Shown here: piece by piece, positions 21,853-33,800 of the stretch
How positions within the stretch are numbered: position 1 is the first letter of the stretch
Layout of the letters: each line of letters opens with the position of its first letter
Source: Siphonodentalium dalli
Taxonomy: Eukaryota; Mollusca; Scaphopoda; Gadilida; Siphonodentaliidae
DNA: 64,000 nucleotides
Assembly (NCBI GenBank): GCA_032622095.1
Contig: CP136061.1
Location: forward strand, 121,468,754 to 121,532,753
Reading direction: 5' to 3'
Notes under the pieces: model-generated
What the model was told of the DNA's origin: nothing
What the model saw: the letters and a program-made list of their open reading frames with translations, nothing else
Database searches by the model: none
Translations under genes and position numbers: made by a program

Positions 21853-21889
21853 TTAATATGTTAGTATTTCATAGAGTTATCGACCTAAT

Positions 21890-23915
21890 TTTAGCTCAAC
21901 TTTACTTAGTAAAGTTTGAGATATTGCAGTGGGTTGGTCATCCGGCATCCGTCCGTGTGTGCGTTGGTAATCTGCTTTGGCACACACTACAGGCCACACC
22001 CCTCATCCGATCGTCACCAAATTTCATACGGATCTTCGGGGTGACCTATAAATAGGGGCTTACCATTTTTGTCAGCGGCCATCTTGGATTTCAGTTTTGA
22101 ATCAATCAGCACACCCTACAAGCGACATCCCTGACCTGATCTTCACAAAACTTCATATGGATAATCGAGGCGACCTTTAGATGGGATGTTACAATCTTAT
22201 CAATATTTCTTTCAAAAAATAGCCGCCAGCGGTCATCTTCGGTGTGGTTTCTAGATGGAGCTTACATTTTTCCCGAATTATGTTTTAAAACATGGCCGCC
22301 AGTGGCCATATTGGATTTCAGATTTCAATCCATCGGCACACACAATTACAGGCATGTTCCAGATCACCTCTAGATGAGAGCTATTGAATTTGAACGATTC
22401 CCGACGAAAAACCTGGATTTTACTATTTGCATCTCTAAAATCTTTGGCACACATCCCTCATCCGATCGTCTCCAAACTCCATATGGACCCTCGGGGTGAC
22501 CTCTAGATGGGAACTTATCATTTTTAGCTCAACTTTACTTTGCACAATTTGAGCTATTGTCTTGGGTTGGTCGTCAGTTGTCCGGACGTGCGTATATATG
22601 AGTCCGTCAACAATTTCATTTAGTACACCCTACAGTCCACATCCCTCATTCGATCGTCACCAAACTGCATAGAGATCTTCAGGTGACCTCTACATGGGAG
22701 CTTACCATTTTTTAAACAGAATTTCGTTAAAACCAATGGCCGCCAGAGCCCATCTTGGATTTAAGTTTTGAAACCATTACCATTTTATCCGAATTCTGTT
22801 AATTTCAAATTCAATCCATCGGCACACCATGCAGCCCACAGTTATTGGCGAAATGTTGTGAAAACTTGGGCATGTTTAGGACCACCTCTAGGTGGGAGCT
22901 ATTGACTTTGAACGAATTACGATGGAAAACGTGCATGGCGGCGCGGGCAGCCATCTTGGATTTTACTCTTTACATCACTAAATCCTTTGGCACACCATAA
23001 AGGCCACATACCTTATCCGATCGTCATCAAACTCCATATGGAGCCTTTTGGTGACCTCTAGATGGGAGCTTACCATTCTGTTAAAACATGGCTGCTAGCG
23101 GCCATCTTGGATTTTACTCTTGGTATGACAAAAGCCTTTAGCATACCCTACATGTCATATATCTCATCCGATTGTCACCAAACTTCATATATATCTTCGG
23201 CGCGACATCTATGTCAGATCTTACCTTCTTTTTTTTGGTTGAATTTTGTTGAAAAACATGGCCGCTAACGGCCATATTGTATTTCAGATTTGAATTCACC
23301 GCCGCACCATGCAGCCCACAATTTATATTGGCAAATGTTCCAAAATTTACAGGTATGTTTAGGATCACCTCTAGATGGGAGACATTGAATTTGAATGATT
23401 TCCGATGAAAAACATGGCCGCTGACTGCCAACCTGGATTTTACTATTTGCATTACTAAAGCCTTTGGCACAGATCCCTCGTCCGATCGTCTCCAAACTTC
23501 ATATGGATCCTCGGGGTGACCTCTAGATGGGAGCTTATCATTTTTAGCTACATTGCTAAATTCTGAGCTATTGCCGTGGGTTGGTCGTCCGTTATCCGTG
23601 CGTACGTGCGTATGTGTGTGCGTCCGTCAACAATTTCCTTTTGTACACCCTACAGTCCACATCTCTCACACGATGGTCACCAAACTGCATAGAGATATTC
23701 GGGTGACCTCTATATGGGTCCTTATCATGTTTACAGAATTTCGTTAAAAACATGGTCGCCAGCGGCCATCTTTGATTTCAGTTTTGAACCCATTAGTACA
23801 ACCTACATGCCACATCCCTCACCCGATCTTCACCAAACTTCATATGGATAATCGGATAGACTTCTGTTTTTTTTTTAAACATAGCTGCTAGCGGCCAACT
23901 TGGATTTTACTCTTT
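21890..23915. repeat. Complex tandem satellite, 150-190-bp monomers
   Basis: Monomers carry three recognisable blocks: CCGATCGTCACCAAACTTCA (near 22010, 22465, 22650, 23020, 23172, 23483, 23672 and 23827), GGTGACCTCTAGATGGGAGC, and GCCAGCGGCCATCTTGGATT. Intervals of about 127-190 bp alternate with double-length ones. A higher-order period of about 1.02 kb is visible, because 22465-22530 and 23483-23550 match over CGTCTCC...TTATCATTTTTAGCT. The left edge carries a palindrome, CTCAACTTTACTTAGTAAAG..., at 21895-21920, followed by ATTGCAGTGGGTTGG; variants recur near 22527 and 23545. Frames of up to 110 codons inside are not genes. Confidence 0.8.
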
Positions 23916-24072
23916 GTATGACTAAATCCGTTGGGTGTTTAGTATTACACAGGCATGCCAACGTTCCGCGTTCCATATTGCTCCATTAACTGTAGCGTTT
24001 GACAATACATCCTCTCCAAGTTGAGCTCCAGTGTAATATTACACATTCATTTATTACTGGAATGTGACCACA

Positions 24073-24227
24073 TTGATAGCTTACATCTTGGGGCATGTGT
24101 CAATATCTGAACGACAGCCATTTACTGCTCTTATCAATGCAACATCCATTGTATAAATTCAACGTCCATTGTATTGACAATGTGACAACATCAGATATCC
24201 ATTACTAAGTAACAAATATAGGGTAAC
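24073..24227. repeat. Relic of an earlier array unit (promoter-side fragment)
   Basis: TGATAGCTTACATC...ATTTACTGCTCTTAT...ATCCATTACTAA is a diverged copy of the upstream region of the channel genes (compare 26873-27000). It is joined directly to the 3'-flank sequence that starts unit A at CATTGTATATAG. The gene and the whole spacer that would separate these parts are absent. Confidence 0.6.
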
Positions 24228-24944
24228 ATTGTATATAGCTCTCGGATATATATATACACTTCAGGACTGCATCTTTTGCTATTTTGCTCGCTCGAACAAT
24301 GGTCATCTGACAATCGAGATATAACCTTGTATAGTACAGAATTGTTCTTTTGTTTTTATCATTCCAATGGAAGGGAAACAGCACTCCATGGCGCTGTTTA
24401 TTTCCGTTTATGGACAAGAAAGAGTTTATGCATGCCTCTAGAATATCGCCTACACTCGTTCTGCCTAATAATGTCGAATGCAAACATCACCAGGATGGAG
24501 ATGAGTATGTGAATATGTTTAAATAAAGTTTGATATTTCGCAATGAAAATCATTTATTTGTTTATATATGCAGACAGAACATCTATAGTTTGCTCAGTAC
24601 TTACACAGTTTTAAAGGTGGTTAACATATTTATGCGTAATAACAATAGCTTTGCAATTGCCGTTGGAAGTAATTCCCGAGTTCGATGTAATATATTGGAT
24701 AAATTGAGAGATACATGTAAATATAAACATTCACTGCAATTTCACGTTTCTTTATTAAGGATGCTCGGTCCGAATTGACTCCAAAAAAGTCACAATGTAC
24801 AAGGCAAAAGAAAATGAAATATACTTCCAATCACCATCATATATACGTACCACACACGTCTGTCTATCTGAACACAAAACTCGCAAAATAATTCATAAGT
24901 AAAACGTCGACAACGATCACATAAGCTGATAACAGAGAACGCTC

Positions 24945-24950
24945 TTTATT
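24945..24950 (-). terminator. Polyadenylation signal candidate, gene A
   Basis: AATAAA on the minus strand, about 370 nt after the stop codon, inside the 13-mer motif AACGCTCTTTATT. It is conserved in units B and D. Confidence 0.4.
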
Positions 24951-25070
24951 ACATATCGTCTCTGGGAAACGAAAGCATGGACTACCTTCGTCAAAATAAC
25001 CATTGGAATGTGTGAGAGGCTAGTCAGAATTCAAAACGTTAAAATATTTCTCATTTGAAAGTTGATTTAA

Positions 25071-25179
25071 CCCTTTCAGTGCCAAGTCCGATTTTTGTAT
25101 CAACCCATTTAAATTTGAATTTGAAAAATGATCAAGGAAATATGGGTTGATACAAAAATCGGACTTGGCACTGAAAGGG
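25071..25179. mobile_element. piggyBac-type MITE in the 3' flank of gene A
   Basis: A 109-bp element with perfect 37-bp inverted ends (CCCTTTCAGTGCCAAGTCCG...) and a 35-bp spacer, flanked by TTAA at 25067-25070 and 25180-25183. The other three units have a single TTAA here (GTTGATTTAAGCTCATT), so the empty site is seen directly. It lies within the predicted 3' UTR and would fold into a hairpin in the transcript. Confidence 0.9.
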
Positions 25180-25317
25180 TTAAGCTCATTCGAAATTTGG
25201 TATCATATCTAGCCATCAAAACTTCATATTAATGTGATCATGAGTACAATCTAATATTAGTTTTTGGTATATAAGACGGTAAACTGGTTTTATGGTGTCA
25301 AGCCGGACAGGGCATCT

Positions 25318-26703
25318 TTAAGTTAATACTAAAATTAAGTAGATCACGAACGGCGCCAGTGATACAACCAAAGTTATGACGAAACAGACTACGTCGACCG
25401 TTCTCCCTCTGTCCGTACTCACGGCTGATACACACCGTTCCTCTGAAAGATCTACATCCGGGTCACATTCTGGGTCTCCTTTATGAGCGACCAGAAGTTT
25501 TCTAGTAACACCATTCGTGCTCTCGTTGTCGCGAGTATTGTTGTCATGACGAGTTTTTCGTGCTCGGCCACAATGCAGCAATATTTTGTCGAATATCTCA
25601 TGCGTCGTATGATGAAAGTTGACTATCAGAACGTTGATGAACAAAGTGAGAATGCTGACGATAGATTGAGTGACGAGGACGTATGATATATACGCTATAT
25701 TATCTGAGCTCGTTGGAACGGTCGTTGCAATGAAACTGATGAACACAGTAAATGCAAGAAAAATTGTAACGCAAAGCCCAATTCTGTCACCCGCTTCCAC
25801 AGGGAGCAAGAAAGTGAAACTGTTCATTACAGCCAAACATAAAATCGGAGCGAACAGATTGACGACATGAAACCAAGGCTTCCTTTCAATGTCAATTTCC
25901 ACGGTCAGTCGCATTCTATTTTCAAATTTGCATTCTGAATCGGTTACATTCCATTCTGGATTTTTCACGGTATATTCGATAAACTCCAGTGACCAGTCTC
26001 TGCATGTGAAGTTTAGTGTTGGACTTATAGTCGTTGTAAGGAAGGTAAGATTGCACGTATGGTGATCAAATGGGAACATGGATACCTTAAGGTTGCACGG
26101 AAATGCGAACACGTCATCAATCGCCCATACGACAAATCCACTGCTATCAACACGTATTTTCATCTTCTCGAAACCAAGTCTCGAAACCTTCTCAGCGCCG
26201 ACTTGAAAAAATGGCGGAAGCCATATATCATCAATGTCAACCATAACGTCCGATATGTTACCGTGTACAGATTCGTTCCATTTGAGTCTCCGGTCCTCGA
26301 ATTGAATCGTTAGTTGAACGAAAGCCGAGACCACCTGAGTATACGGATCCACCGATAGAAGGTTTGACACGAATACAGATATATAAGGTGAGATTTCCGA
26401 TATCGGTGGCCTGGCTCGTGGGTTGTAATCCTTCAGAATATATTCAAGAAGTCGCGTCTCAATGAGGTCCTCGTCCGATAGGTCCTTCCTCTTTTCGTCG
26501 AACGTTGAGGTTTCTATTTTAGACACCATGGTATTTCGATCGATCAATGTAAAATGTTCCTCTGTCCATGTGTAGTTATTATGCACCTCTGTTCCGAAAG
26601 CAAAATTTAATGTCGAACAAAGTAAAAACAGACAGCATAGTTTCGTGAAAATATTAACTAAATTCATCATGCTTGTTCTCGAACAAATTAACTCCTTATT
26701 CAA
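25318..26703 (-). CDS. Cys-loop ligand-gated ion channel subunit, nicotinic-receptor-like, gene A
   Basis: Single exon, 461 aa. A signal peptide is predicted at about 14-37 (hydrophobic KLCCLFLLCSTLNFAFG); Met1 is taken as the start, though Met12 or Met13 would give a more usual signal. The extracellular domain runs to about 277 with the Cys-loop C203-C217 (13 residues between, containing FPFD) and six possible N-glycosylation sites. TM1 is about 278-300, TM2 306-327, TM3 338-363, TM4 436-459; the TM3-TM4 loop is short at about 70 residues. The pore has GDR at its start (Asp306 at -1', Arg307 at 0') and Leu316 at 9', which suggests cation selectivity. Canonical acetylcholine-site features are missing: loop A is WLPPFF without WxPD, Thr224 replaces the loop-B Trp, and there is a single C258 and no CC pair in loop C. 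It is therefore an orphan or structural subunit at the plasma membrane. The absence of introns suggests an origin by retroposition followed by tandem duplication. Confidence 0.9.
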   Translation of the reverse strand: MNKELICSRTSMMNLVNIFTKLCCLFLLCSTLNFAFGTEVHNNYTWTEEHFTLIDRNTMVSKIETSTFDEKRKDLSDEDLIETRLLEYILKDYNPRARPPISEISPYISVFVSNLLSVDPYTQVVSAFVQLTIQFEDRRLKWNESVHGNISDVMVDIDDIWLPPFFQVGAEKVSRLGFEKMKIRVDSSGFVVWAIDDVFAFPCNLKVSMFPFDHHTCNLTFLTTTISPTLNFTCRDWSLEFIEYTVKNPEWNVTDSECKFENRMRLTVEIDIERKPWFHVVNLFAPILCLAVMNSFTFLLPVEAGDRIGLCVTIFLAFTVFISFIATTVPTSSDNIAYISYVLVTQSIVSILTLFINVLIVNFHHTTHEIFDKILLHCGRARKTRHDNNTRDNESTNGVTRKLLVAHKGDPECDPDVDLSEERCVSAVSTDRGRTVDVVCFVITLVVSLAPFVIYLILVLT

Positions 26704-26770
26704 GAAAAACTACGTCAGACCTGCGCTATATTTCGCACAACTGAACCCAATAATGTAGAGTGTATCTTTC

Positions 26771-26777
26771 TATATAA
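26771..26777 (-). promoter_or_regulatory. TATA-like box, gene A
   Basis: The minus strand reads GCATTATATAG, about 70 nt upstream of the ATG. The same sequence at the same distance is in all four units, within a promoter region that stays nearly identical. Confidence 0.5.
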
Positions 26778-27220
26778 TGCGCACAATGTGTCATGTGAGT
26801 TCTTTTTTACGAGCACGCAAGTAATTCAAGCCCGATATACGAAATATTTCAACAACGTCGCGATGGAAGATGATAGCTTTCATCGGGATGGCGTCAATGT
26901 CTGAATGACACACATTTACTGCTCTTATAAATGAAACGTCCATTATATTGACAAGATGACGAGATCAGGTATCCATTACTAACTCACAATATTGGGTAAC
27001 AAATCATGACGATACACATAGATATGAAAGTCACTCCGGGTCATCAAAATTGACTAACAAACACCTACTGATACGGCTCTTGTTACAAACGGTTTTATAT
27101 AACTTCAACTTGATCAGGCTTTGCACAAATCCAGCCAAACATTGCAAGATATTTTCAACAAAGAATGTCTGATACATTTACAATGTCCTCAACAGTCAAT
27201 TTCAATGGTAAAATACTTAC

Positions 27221-30200
27221 TCAACCTTAACGTGCATAGCATTTCAAGTATCGAGCTGCTGTAGTTTTTATATGAAGGATGTTACAAGCGACCGGTGTTT
27301 TCGGCAAAATAAATTCCCGAGTCGAGACCGAGGGTTTATATGGACGAAAACACCAGGTTAAGTGTTATATCCGACTTCAACCCAATATAGCTTTGTCTTG
27401 ATGAGTAAAAAAACAAACATACCCATCATAGTGTACTGCTTGAACCTCTCAAACATTTACAGTACATTTGCACCCGCATTTCCGTTAAAACCAGAGCGAT
27501 GCTACCTGTCGAATTTGATACACCACATGAAGAAACGAACAATAACAGTTTCAGCGCCATGCACTCTTTTGATCTAATCCAATCTGCGGACGCGTTTGCG
27601 ATCAGACGCACATACTTTTTATAGTCAAACTGCACCATGACCATTACTCAGTTCCATTGCTTCTCCCTCGTCATGTGTTACCTAATTCTTTCTCGAGTTT
27701 TGATTGATCCACTACAAACAGTTTGCTAACACATATGGCCAAGGACAACAAGCATGCAAGGGTTTGCATCAAAAACGCTTCGATATTGGCTAAAATTCCA
27801 ATAAGCAACGTGATTAAGAACCCGACATGTGTAAAGTGTGCCATTTAACGCCGGACCAAGCGGTGATGATGTGGATTACATTGATTGCCTGATTATTTCC
27901 CTCAACGGGGATATATGACCATATATAATACGCAAAACTTCGCTTATCCTGTGTCAAGAAATTTCACATGGCCATCATGGAGTAAATGTTAGCCCGGAAT
28001 TGATTTTATTTTTCTTTGTTAACATATGGAATCGTATTAATCCAACCCCGAATCGCATAATATGAGCCCAAATATATTGACAGTGTGTCGTGACTAAAAA
28101 ACGTCCGGAACTGCTGGGATCCGAATCAGCCAAGACCGGCAGCATGGTGTTTAGGCGGGATTTTAGAGACCAGAACAGTGCGGGGTTTCATGAATACCCA
28201 TTACACGTACTGTTTGGGGCCGCGGCCACACAGAAGTGTGGCGATATTAACCCATACTTTAAGAATTTCAATATGGTATCTGCATAAAAAATTGCCATTA
28301 CTTGCAGACTGGACCCCACATGTCGTCATCGTACCACTAAGAACTCCACACATATATGTAGCGGAACTACCATCGACTATATTCGCAAAGAAACAAGTGG
28401 GAATCGCCCACCAAAGCCATGGCAGGCAATTACTCAACCTTAACGTGCATAGCATTTCAAGTATCGAGCTGCTGTAGTTTTTATATGAAGGATGTTACAA
28501 GCGACCGGTGTTTTCGGCAAAATAAATTCCCGAGTCGAGACCGAGGGTTTATATGGACGAAAACTCCAGGTTAAGTGTTATATCCGACTTCAACCCAATA
28601 TAGCTTTGTCTTGATGACTAAAAAAACAAACATACCATCATAGTGTACTGCTTGAACCTCTCAAACATTTACAGTACATTTGCACCCGCATTTCCGTTAA
28701 AACCAGAGCGATGCTACCTGTCGAATTTGATACACCACATGAAGAAACGAACAATAACAGTTTCAGCGCCATGCACTCTTTTTGTCTAATCCAATCTGCG
28801 GACGCGTTTGCGATCAGACGCACATACTTTTTATAGTCAAACTGCACCATGACCGTTACTCAGTTCCATTGCTTCTCCCTCGTCATGTGTTACCTAATTC
28901 TTTCTCGAGTTTTGATTGATCCACTACAAACAGTTTGCTAACACATATGGCCAAGGACAACAAGCATGCAAGGGTTTGCATCAAAAACGCTTCGATATTG
29001 GTTAAAATTCCAATAAGCAACGTGATTAAGAACCCGACATGTGTAAAGTGTGCCATTTAACGCCGGACCAAGCGGTGATGATGTGGATTACATTGATTGC
29101 CTGATTATTTCCCTCAACGGGGATATATGACCATATATAATACGCAAAACTTCGCTTATCCTGTGTCAAGAAATTTCACATGGCCATCATGGAGTAAATG
29201 TTAGCCCGGAATTGATTTTATTTTTCTTTGTTAACATATGGAATCGTATTAATCCAACCCCGAATCGCATAATATGAGCCCAAATATATTGACAGTGTGT
29301 CGTGACTAAAAAACGTCCGGAACTGCTGGGATCCGAATCAGCCAAGACCGGCAGCATGGTGTTTAGGCGGGATTTTAGAGACCAGAACAGTGCGGGGTTT
29401 CATGAATACCCATACACGTACTGTTTGGGGCCGCGGCCACACAGAAGTGTGGCGATATTAACCCCTACTTTAAGAATTTCAATATGGTATCTGCATAAAA
29501 AATTGCCATTACTTGCAGACTGGACCCCACATGTCGCCATCGTACCACTAAGAACTCCACACATACATGTAGCGGAACTACCATCGACTATATTCGCAAA
29601 GAAACAAGTGGGAATCGCCCCACCAAAGCCATGGCAGGCAATTACTCAACCTTAATGTGCATAGCATTTCAAGTATCGAGCTGCTGTAGTTTTTATATGA
29701 AGGATGTTACAAGCGACCGGTGTTTTCGGCAAAATAAATTCCCGAGTCGAGACCGAGGGTTTATATGGACGAAAACTCCAGGTTAAGTGTTATATCCGAC
29801 TTCAACCCAATATAGCTTTGTCTTGATGAGTAAAAAAACAAACATACCCATCATAGTGTACTGCTTGAACCTCTCAAACATTTACAGTACATTTGCACCC
29901 GCATTTCCGTTAAAACCAGAGCGATGCTACCTGTCGAATTTGATACACCACATGAAGAAACGAACAATAACAGTTTCAGCGCCATGCACTCTTTTGATCT
30001 AATCCAATCTGCGGACGCGTTTGCGATCAGACGCACATACTTTTTATAGTCAAACTGCACCATGACCATTACTCAGTTCCATTGTTCTCCCTCGTCATGT
30101 GTTACCTAATTCTTTCTCGAGTTTTGATTGATCCACTACAAACAGTTTGCTAACACATATGGCCAAGGACAACAAGCATGCAAGGGTTTGCATCAAAAAC

Positions 30201-30853
30201 GCTTCGATATTGGTTAAAATTCCAATAAGCAACGTGATTAAGAACCCGACATGTGTAAAGTGTGCCATTTAACGCCGGACCAAGCGGTGATGATGTGGAT
30301 TACATTGATTGCCTGATTATTTCTCTCAACGGGGATATATGACCATATATAATACGCAAAACTTCGCTTATCCTGTGTCAAGAAATTTCACATGGCCATC
30401 ATGGAGTAAATGTTAGCCCGGAATTGATTTTATTTTACTTTGTTAACATATGGAATCGTATTAATCCAACCCCGAATCGCATAATATGAGCCCAAATATA
30501 TTGACAGTGTGTCGTGACTAAAAAACGTCCGGAACTGCTGGGATCCGAATCAGCCCAGACCGACAGCATGGTGTTTAGGCGGGATTTTAGAGACCAGAAC
30601 AGTGCGGGGTTTCATGAATACCCCTACACGTACTGTTTGGGGCCGCGGCCACACAGAAGTGTGGCGATATTAACCCATACTTTAAGAATTTCAATATGGT
30701 ATCTGCATAAAAAATTGCCATTACTTGCAGACTGGACCCCACATGTCGCCATCGTACCACTAAGAACTCCACACATATATGTAGCGGAACTACCATCGAC
30801 TATATTCGCAAAGAAACAAGTGGGAATCGCCCACCAAAGCCATGGCAGGCAAT
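27221..30853. repeat. Nested 1.21-kb subrepeat, three copies (unit A)
   Basis: Copies start with TCAACCTTAACGTGCATAGC at 27221, 28434 and 29645 and end at GGCAGGCAATTA. In the first two the end joins directly to the next start (CAATTACTCAACC). Frames inside (MTKKRPELLG and others) have lengths that change between copies because of small indels, so coding is unlikely. Confidence 0.9.
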
Positions 30854-33800
30854 TAACACTCGAAATGGCGACATCACGATGTTTGTTGCCATGAAGCAAA
30901 CAAGCCAGGTCCGCCGATGGGCTGTCTGGGGTGAATTTAGTGGCCAAAACACACTAAAACCCACACACGCACGGATGTGGGCTGCGGCCGCGCATAAGTG
31001 TCGCTATTAACCCCTAACTTACCAGAATTTCAATATTGTCGCAATCGTACCACGAAGAACTCCACATATGTCGGTATAGTGGAACTAACGTCGAGTATAG
31101 ATTCGCGAAGTAATAAGGAATATTGCCCAACATATCCTGGCAATTAACCCTCGATATTTCACCATCGCCGATTATGTTCGCCGCCAATGACGCGAACAGC
31201 CCGAACCACCCGCGTGGCGTCTAATTATAGGATGATTTTAGTGGCCATGCAGCATAGTGCTTATGTCTCATTAAAACCCATTCACGCCATTCAAAACATT
31301 AGTACTTTAGTGGAGGTATATTTAGAACTTTATGGGCATGCTATATAGAACAATCCCGAACTAATAATTCGCCATCGAGTAGTAACACAAAGGATCGTAG
31401 CTCTGAATATGAACATCAGATCAGGAAGCAGTAAACTCTATATGAAAGAATGTGTGTAGGAGCTGGTGATAGTAAAGTTTTATGTATCAAGATCCATGTT
31501 TTCTGAGATTTTGTCAATATGGTTTCCCCTACCCCATTTTTCCGATATTCAAATTTGGAGTCAGTTTCCAGAAACATGAATGAAATCCAGTGATATTCAT
31601 TGACATATCCAATATAACGGTATTATTTCAACACTAAGAGTTTTAGGGTAAACGAACATTGCTTTTACTATTTATACACAAAAACGCACCAAAATCGCAA
31701 TTTTAGAAAAAAAAGTTAATACTGAGCATTCATTGGGCCATAAGTTGATTTTTTACACAATGTTTTTCGAAATTCATTCACAGTGTGTTTAACCATGTAT
31801 ACTTAAGTTATTGTGATAAATACAGGGGATATGGATTTATATTTATTGAGTTGTATGACTTCAAATATGCTATTTCATCACGCCGGTTCTCGATCACAGG
31901 CAAATTTGGCTGTCCATGCAATGGAAGACACAATTTGTTTAAGAATAGTTTTGTCTTCTCAATCATAGATGCATAAAGAAATCATTTTTGTTTGTGCACA
32001 ATCTAGAGAAGACATTAATAAAACAACAAGAAATCCCTTCATTTTTCTTTAGTTTTCAAAATACAAGACCATAAAAAATCGATTTTAGCTAATTTTGAGA
32101 AATTGCGGCTCTGAAATTAGATAATCTCCCAATTGTGAAGGCAAATTTATTTTTTTAAATTCACAAATTCATCAATTTCGCCTTTCTTGATTCTTTTTTA
32201 TTTTTAGTATGTTGTTGTGATGGGTTAATGTACTTATTCCCAATGATAAACTTTTGTTGCAATTAGTTTGAGGGGAAACCACAAATGCACTGGACTTTTA
32301 ACATGATACTAAAGTTTCGGTGTTGCCATCGATATATTGCTCTAACTCTTACGTCACTGCGCGTGCCGGTAATACACGTGTGTCTTGCTAAACCATGAGG
32401 CCGAATTTAGGGGCTAATTGTGTGATAAATATAGATATTAAATTTATAATACTTTCCAAATATACGTGATTAAATCTTGTAAAATAGTTCATGGGGGATC
32501 TGATGCATGCATCTTCTTTTCTTGTTGACTGTAACTGGTTAGATTGCGAATAAAGTGGGTATTTGGCTATGTTACATCGGAAGTCGTTCTATCGCCGGGT
32601 TGTGATGATTCTTGACTGATTTGTGACGGTTCCTTATGATCGAAATTGTACATTTTAGCGACTTTTTGACAGTTAAAACGCAATTTTTGAGCCGTCTAGC
32701 TATAATTCGGTTAATTTTTCCATTCCCCTCACAATCAGTGAAAACCGCGAATTTTGATATTTGTTTGAGTTCTCTGCCGATCGAATCGGTTCTCTCCCCA
32801 TTTAATCGGTTCCATCTGGGTAATAATATGGCTAATGTTTGGCAAGAAACATGGTTCAAACAGACCATGTCGTGAAAATAACCAAAGATAAGCACGACAA
32901 AATATGCATTAAGTTGAAATTTCCACCACTTGTCACCAATTTCGATGAATTACACTGCCTTCATATGCTTATTCAATAACCTGTGTTACGCCTATCAAAA
33001 TCACCAAGACGCCAGCTAATTTGAAAAATAACGCGTTTTGCAGGCCCGACATTTCCATGAGTCAATAGCAGGTTAACTAGTGAAATGTCATAGCGCTGGA
33101 CTTCGGAAAGCGTGAGCGTAGACGGGGTATATAGAGTTTTCTGCCTTGTATTTTATGTTGTCTATTTTCGTAGACGCATTTTGATAAGCAAAATGCCCAA
33201 AAAATAAGACGTTAAAAGTTCGTTGATATCCAGAAAATGTTCTGATTACGCAATTTATGAAGTTTATGTTCGGCATCCGCTTGCTGGATGCTGATTATAT
33301 AGGTTAGGTGCTATCGCACTTGTTCTGCTTTTCACGACAATCTGACCGGCAATCACCCAGGTTTTGCTCTAACTTCTAAGCCTTTAGACAGTGAAGCCAT
33401 GCCACTCAGATTCCTGTTAAGAGATACCTGATTACAAACAATCACGCAATTAATTGTATCCACTCGCCTGTAAGAGGGAATAATTGTTTTATACTAGTAA
33501 CGGCTATCTGTTGTACTAATAATTAATACAAAAATTAAAATTGGATGAAGTGAAAGCAAACATTATTTGGTCACCCGCCTTTGACTTACTATATAGTAGT
33601 AGCCCCCGAACATGCAAGATCACCCCGGGGCAACTGGTCTTGGGCACGAGTACTGTAGTCACGCGTCCGGTACCAATACTAAACCTTTAAAAGTGTCTCA
33701 ATCAGCCTATGGAAGTCTTACACAATCATGTGACCATTGGTGAAAAGAGTACAAGTGAAGTCGGGCCCATGTGAAGTCGACCCTATATGAAGATGACCCA

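Noticed and set aside
25483-26313. Plus-strand frames of 66-84 codons over the channel genes, recurring in all units
   Set aside because: Antisense shadows of the conserved channel coding sequence.
27221-30853. CRISPR-like array
   Set aside because: Repeats are 1.2 kb long and directly adjacent, without spacers, in a eukaryotic setting.
28090-30894. Frames of 65-166 codons in the 1.21-kb subrepeats
   Set aside because: Length and frame change from copy to copy because of small indels, as expected for non-coding sequence.
32572-32895. 107-codon minus frame conserved in units A, C and D
   Set aside because: Broken in unit B, overlapped by an open plus frame, and no recognisable domain. Conservation is explained by recent duplication of the unit.
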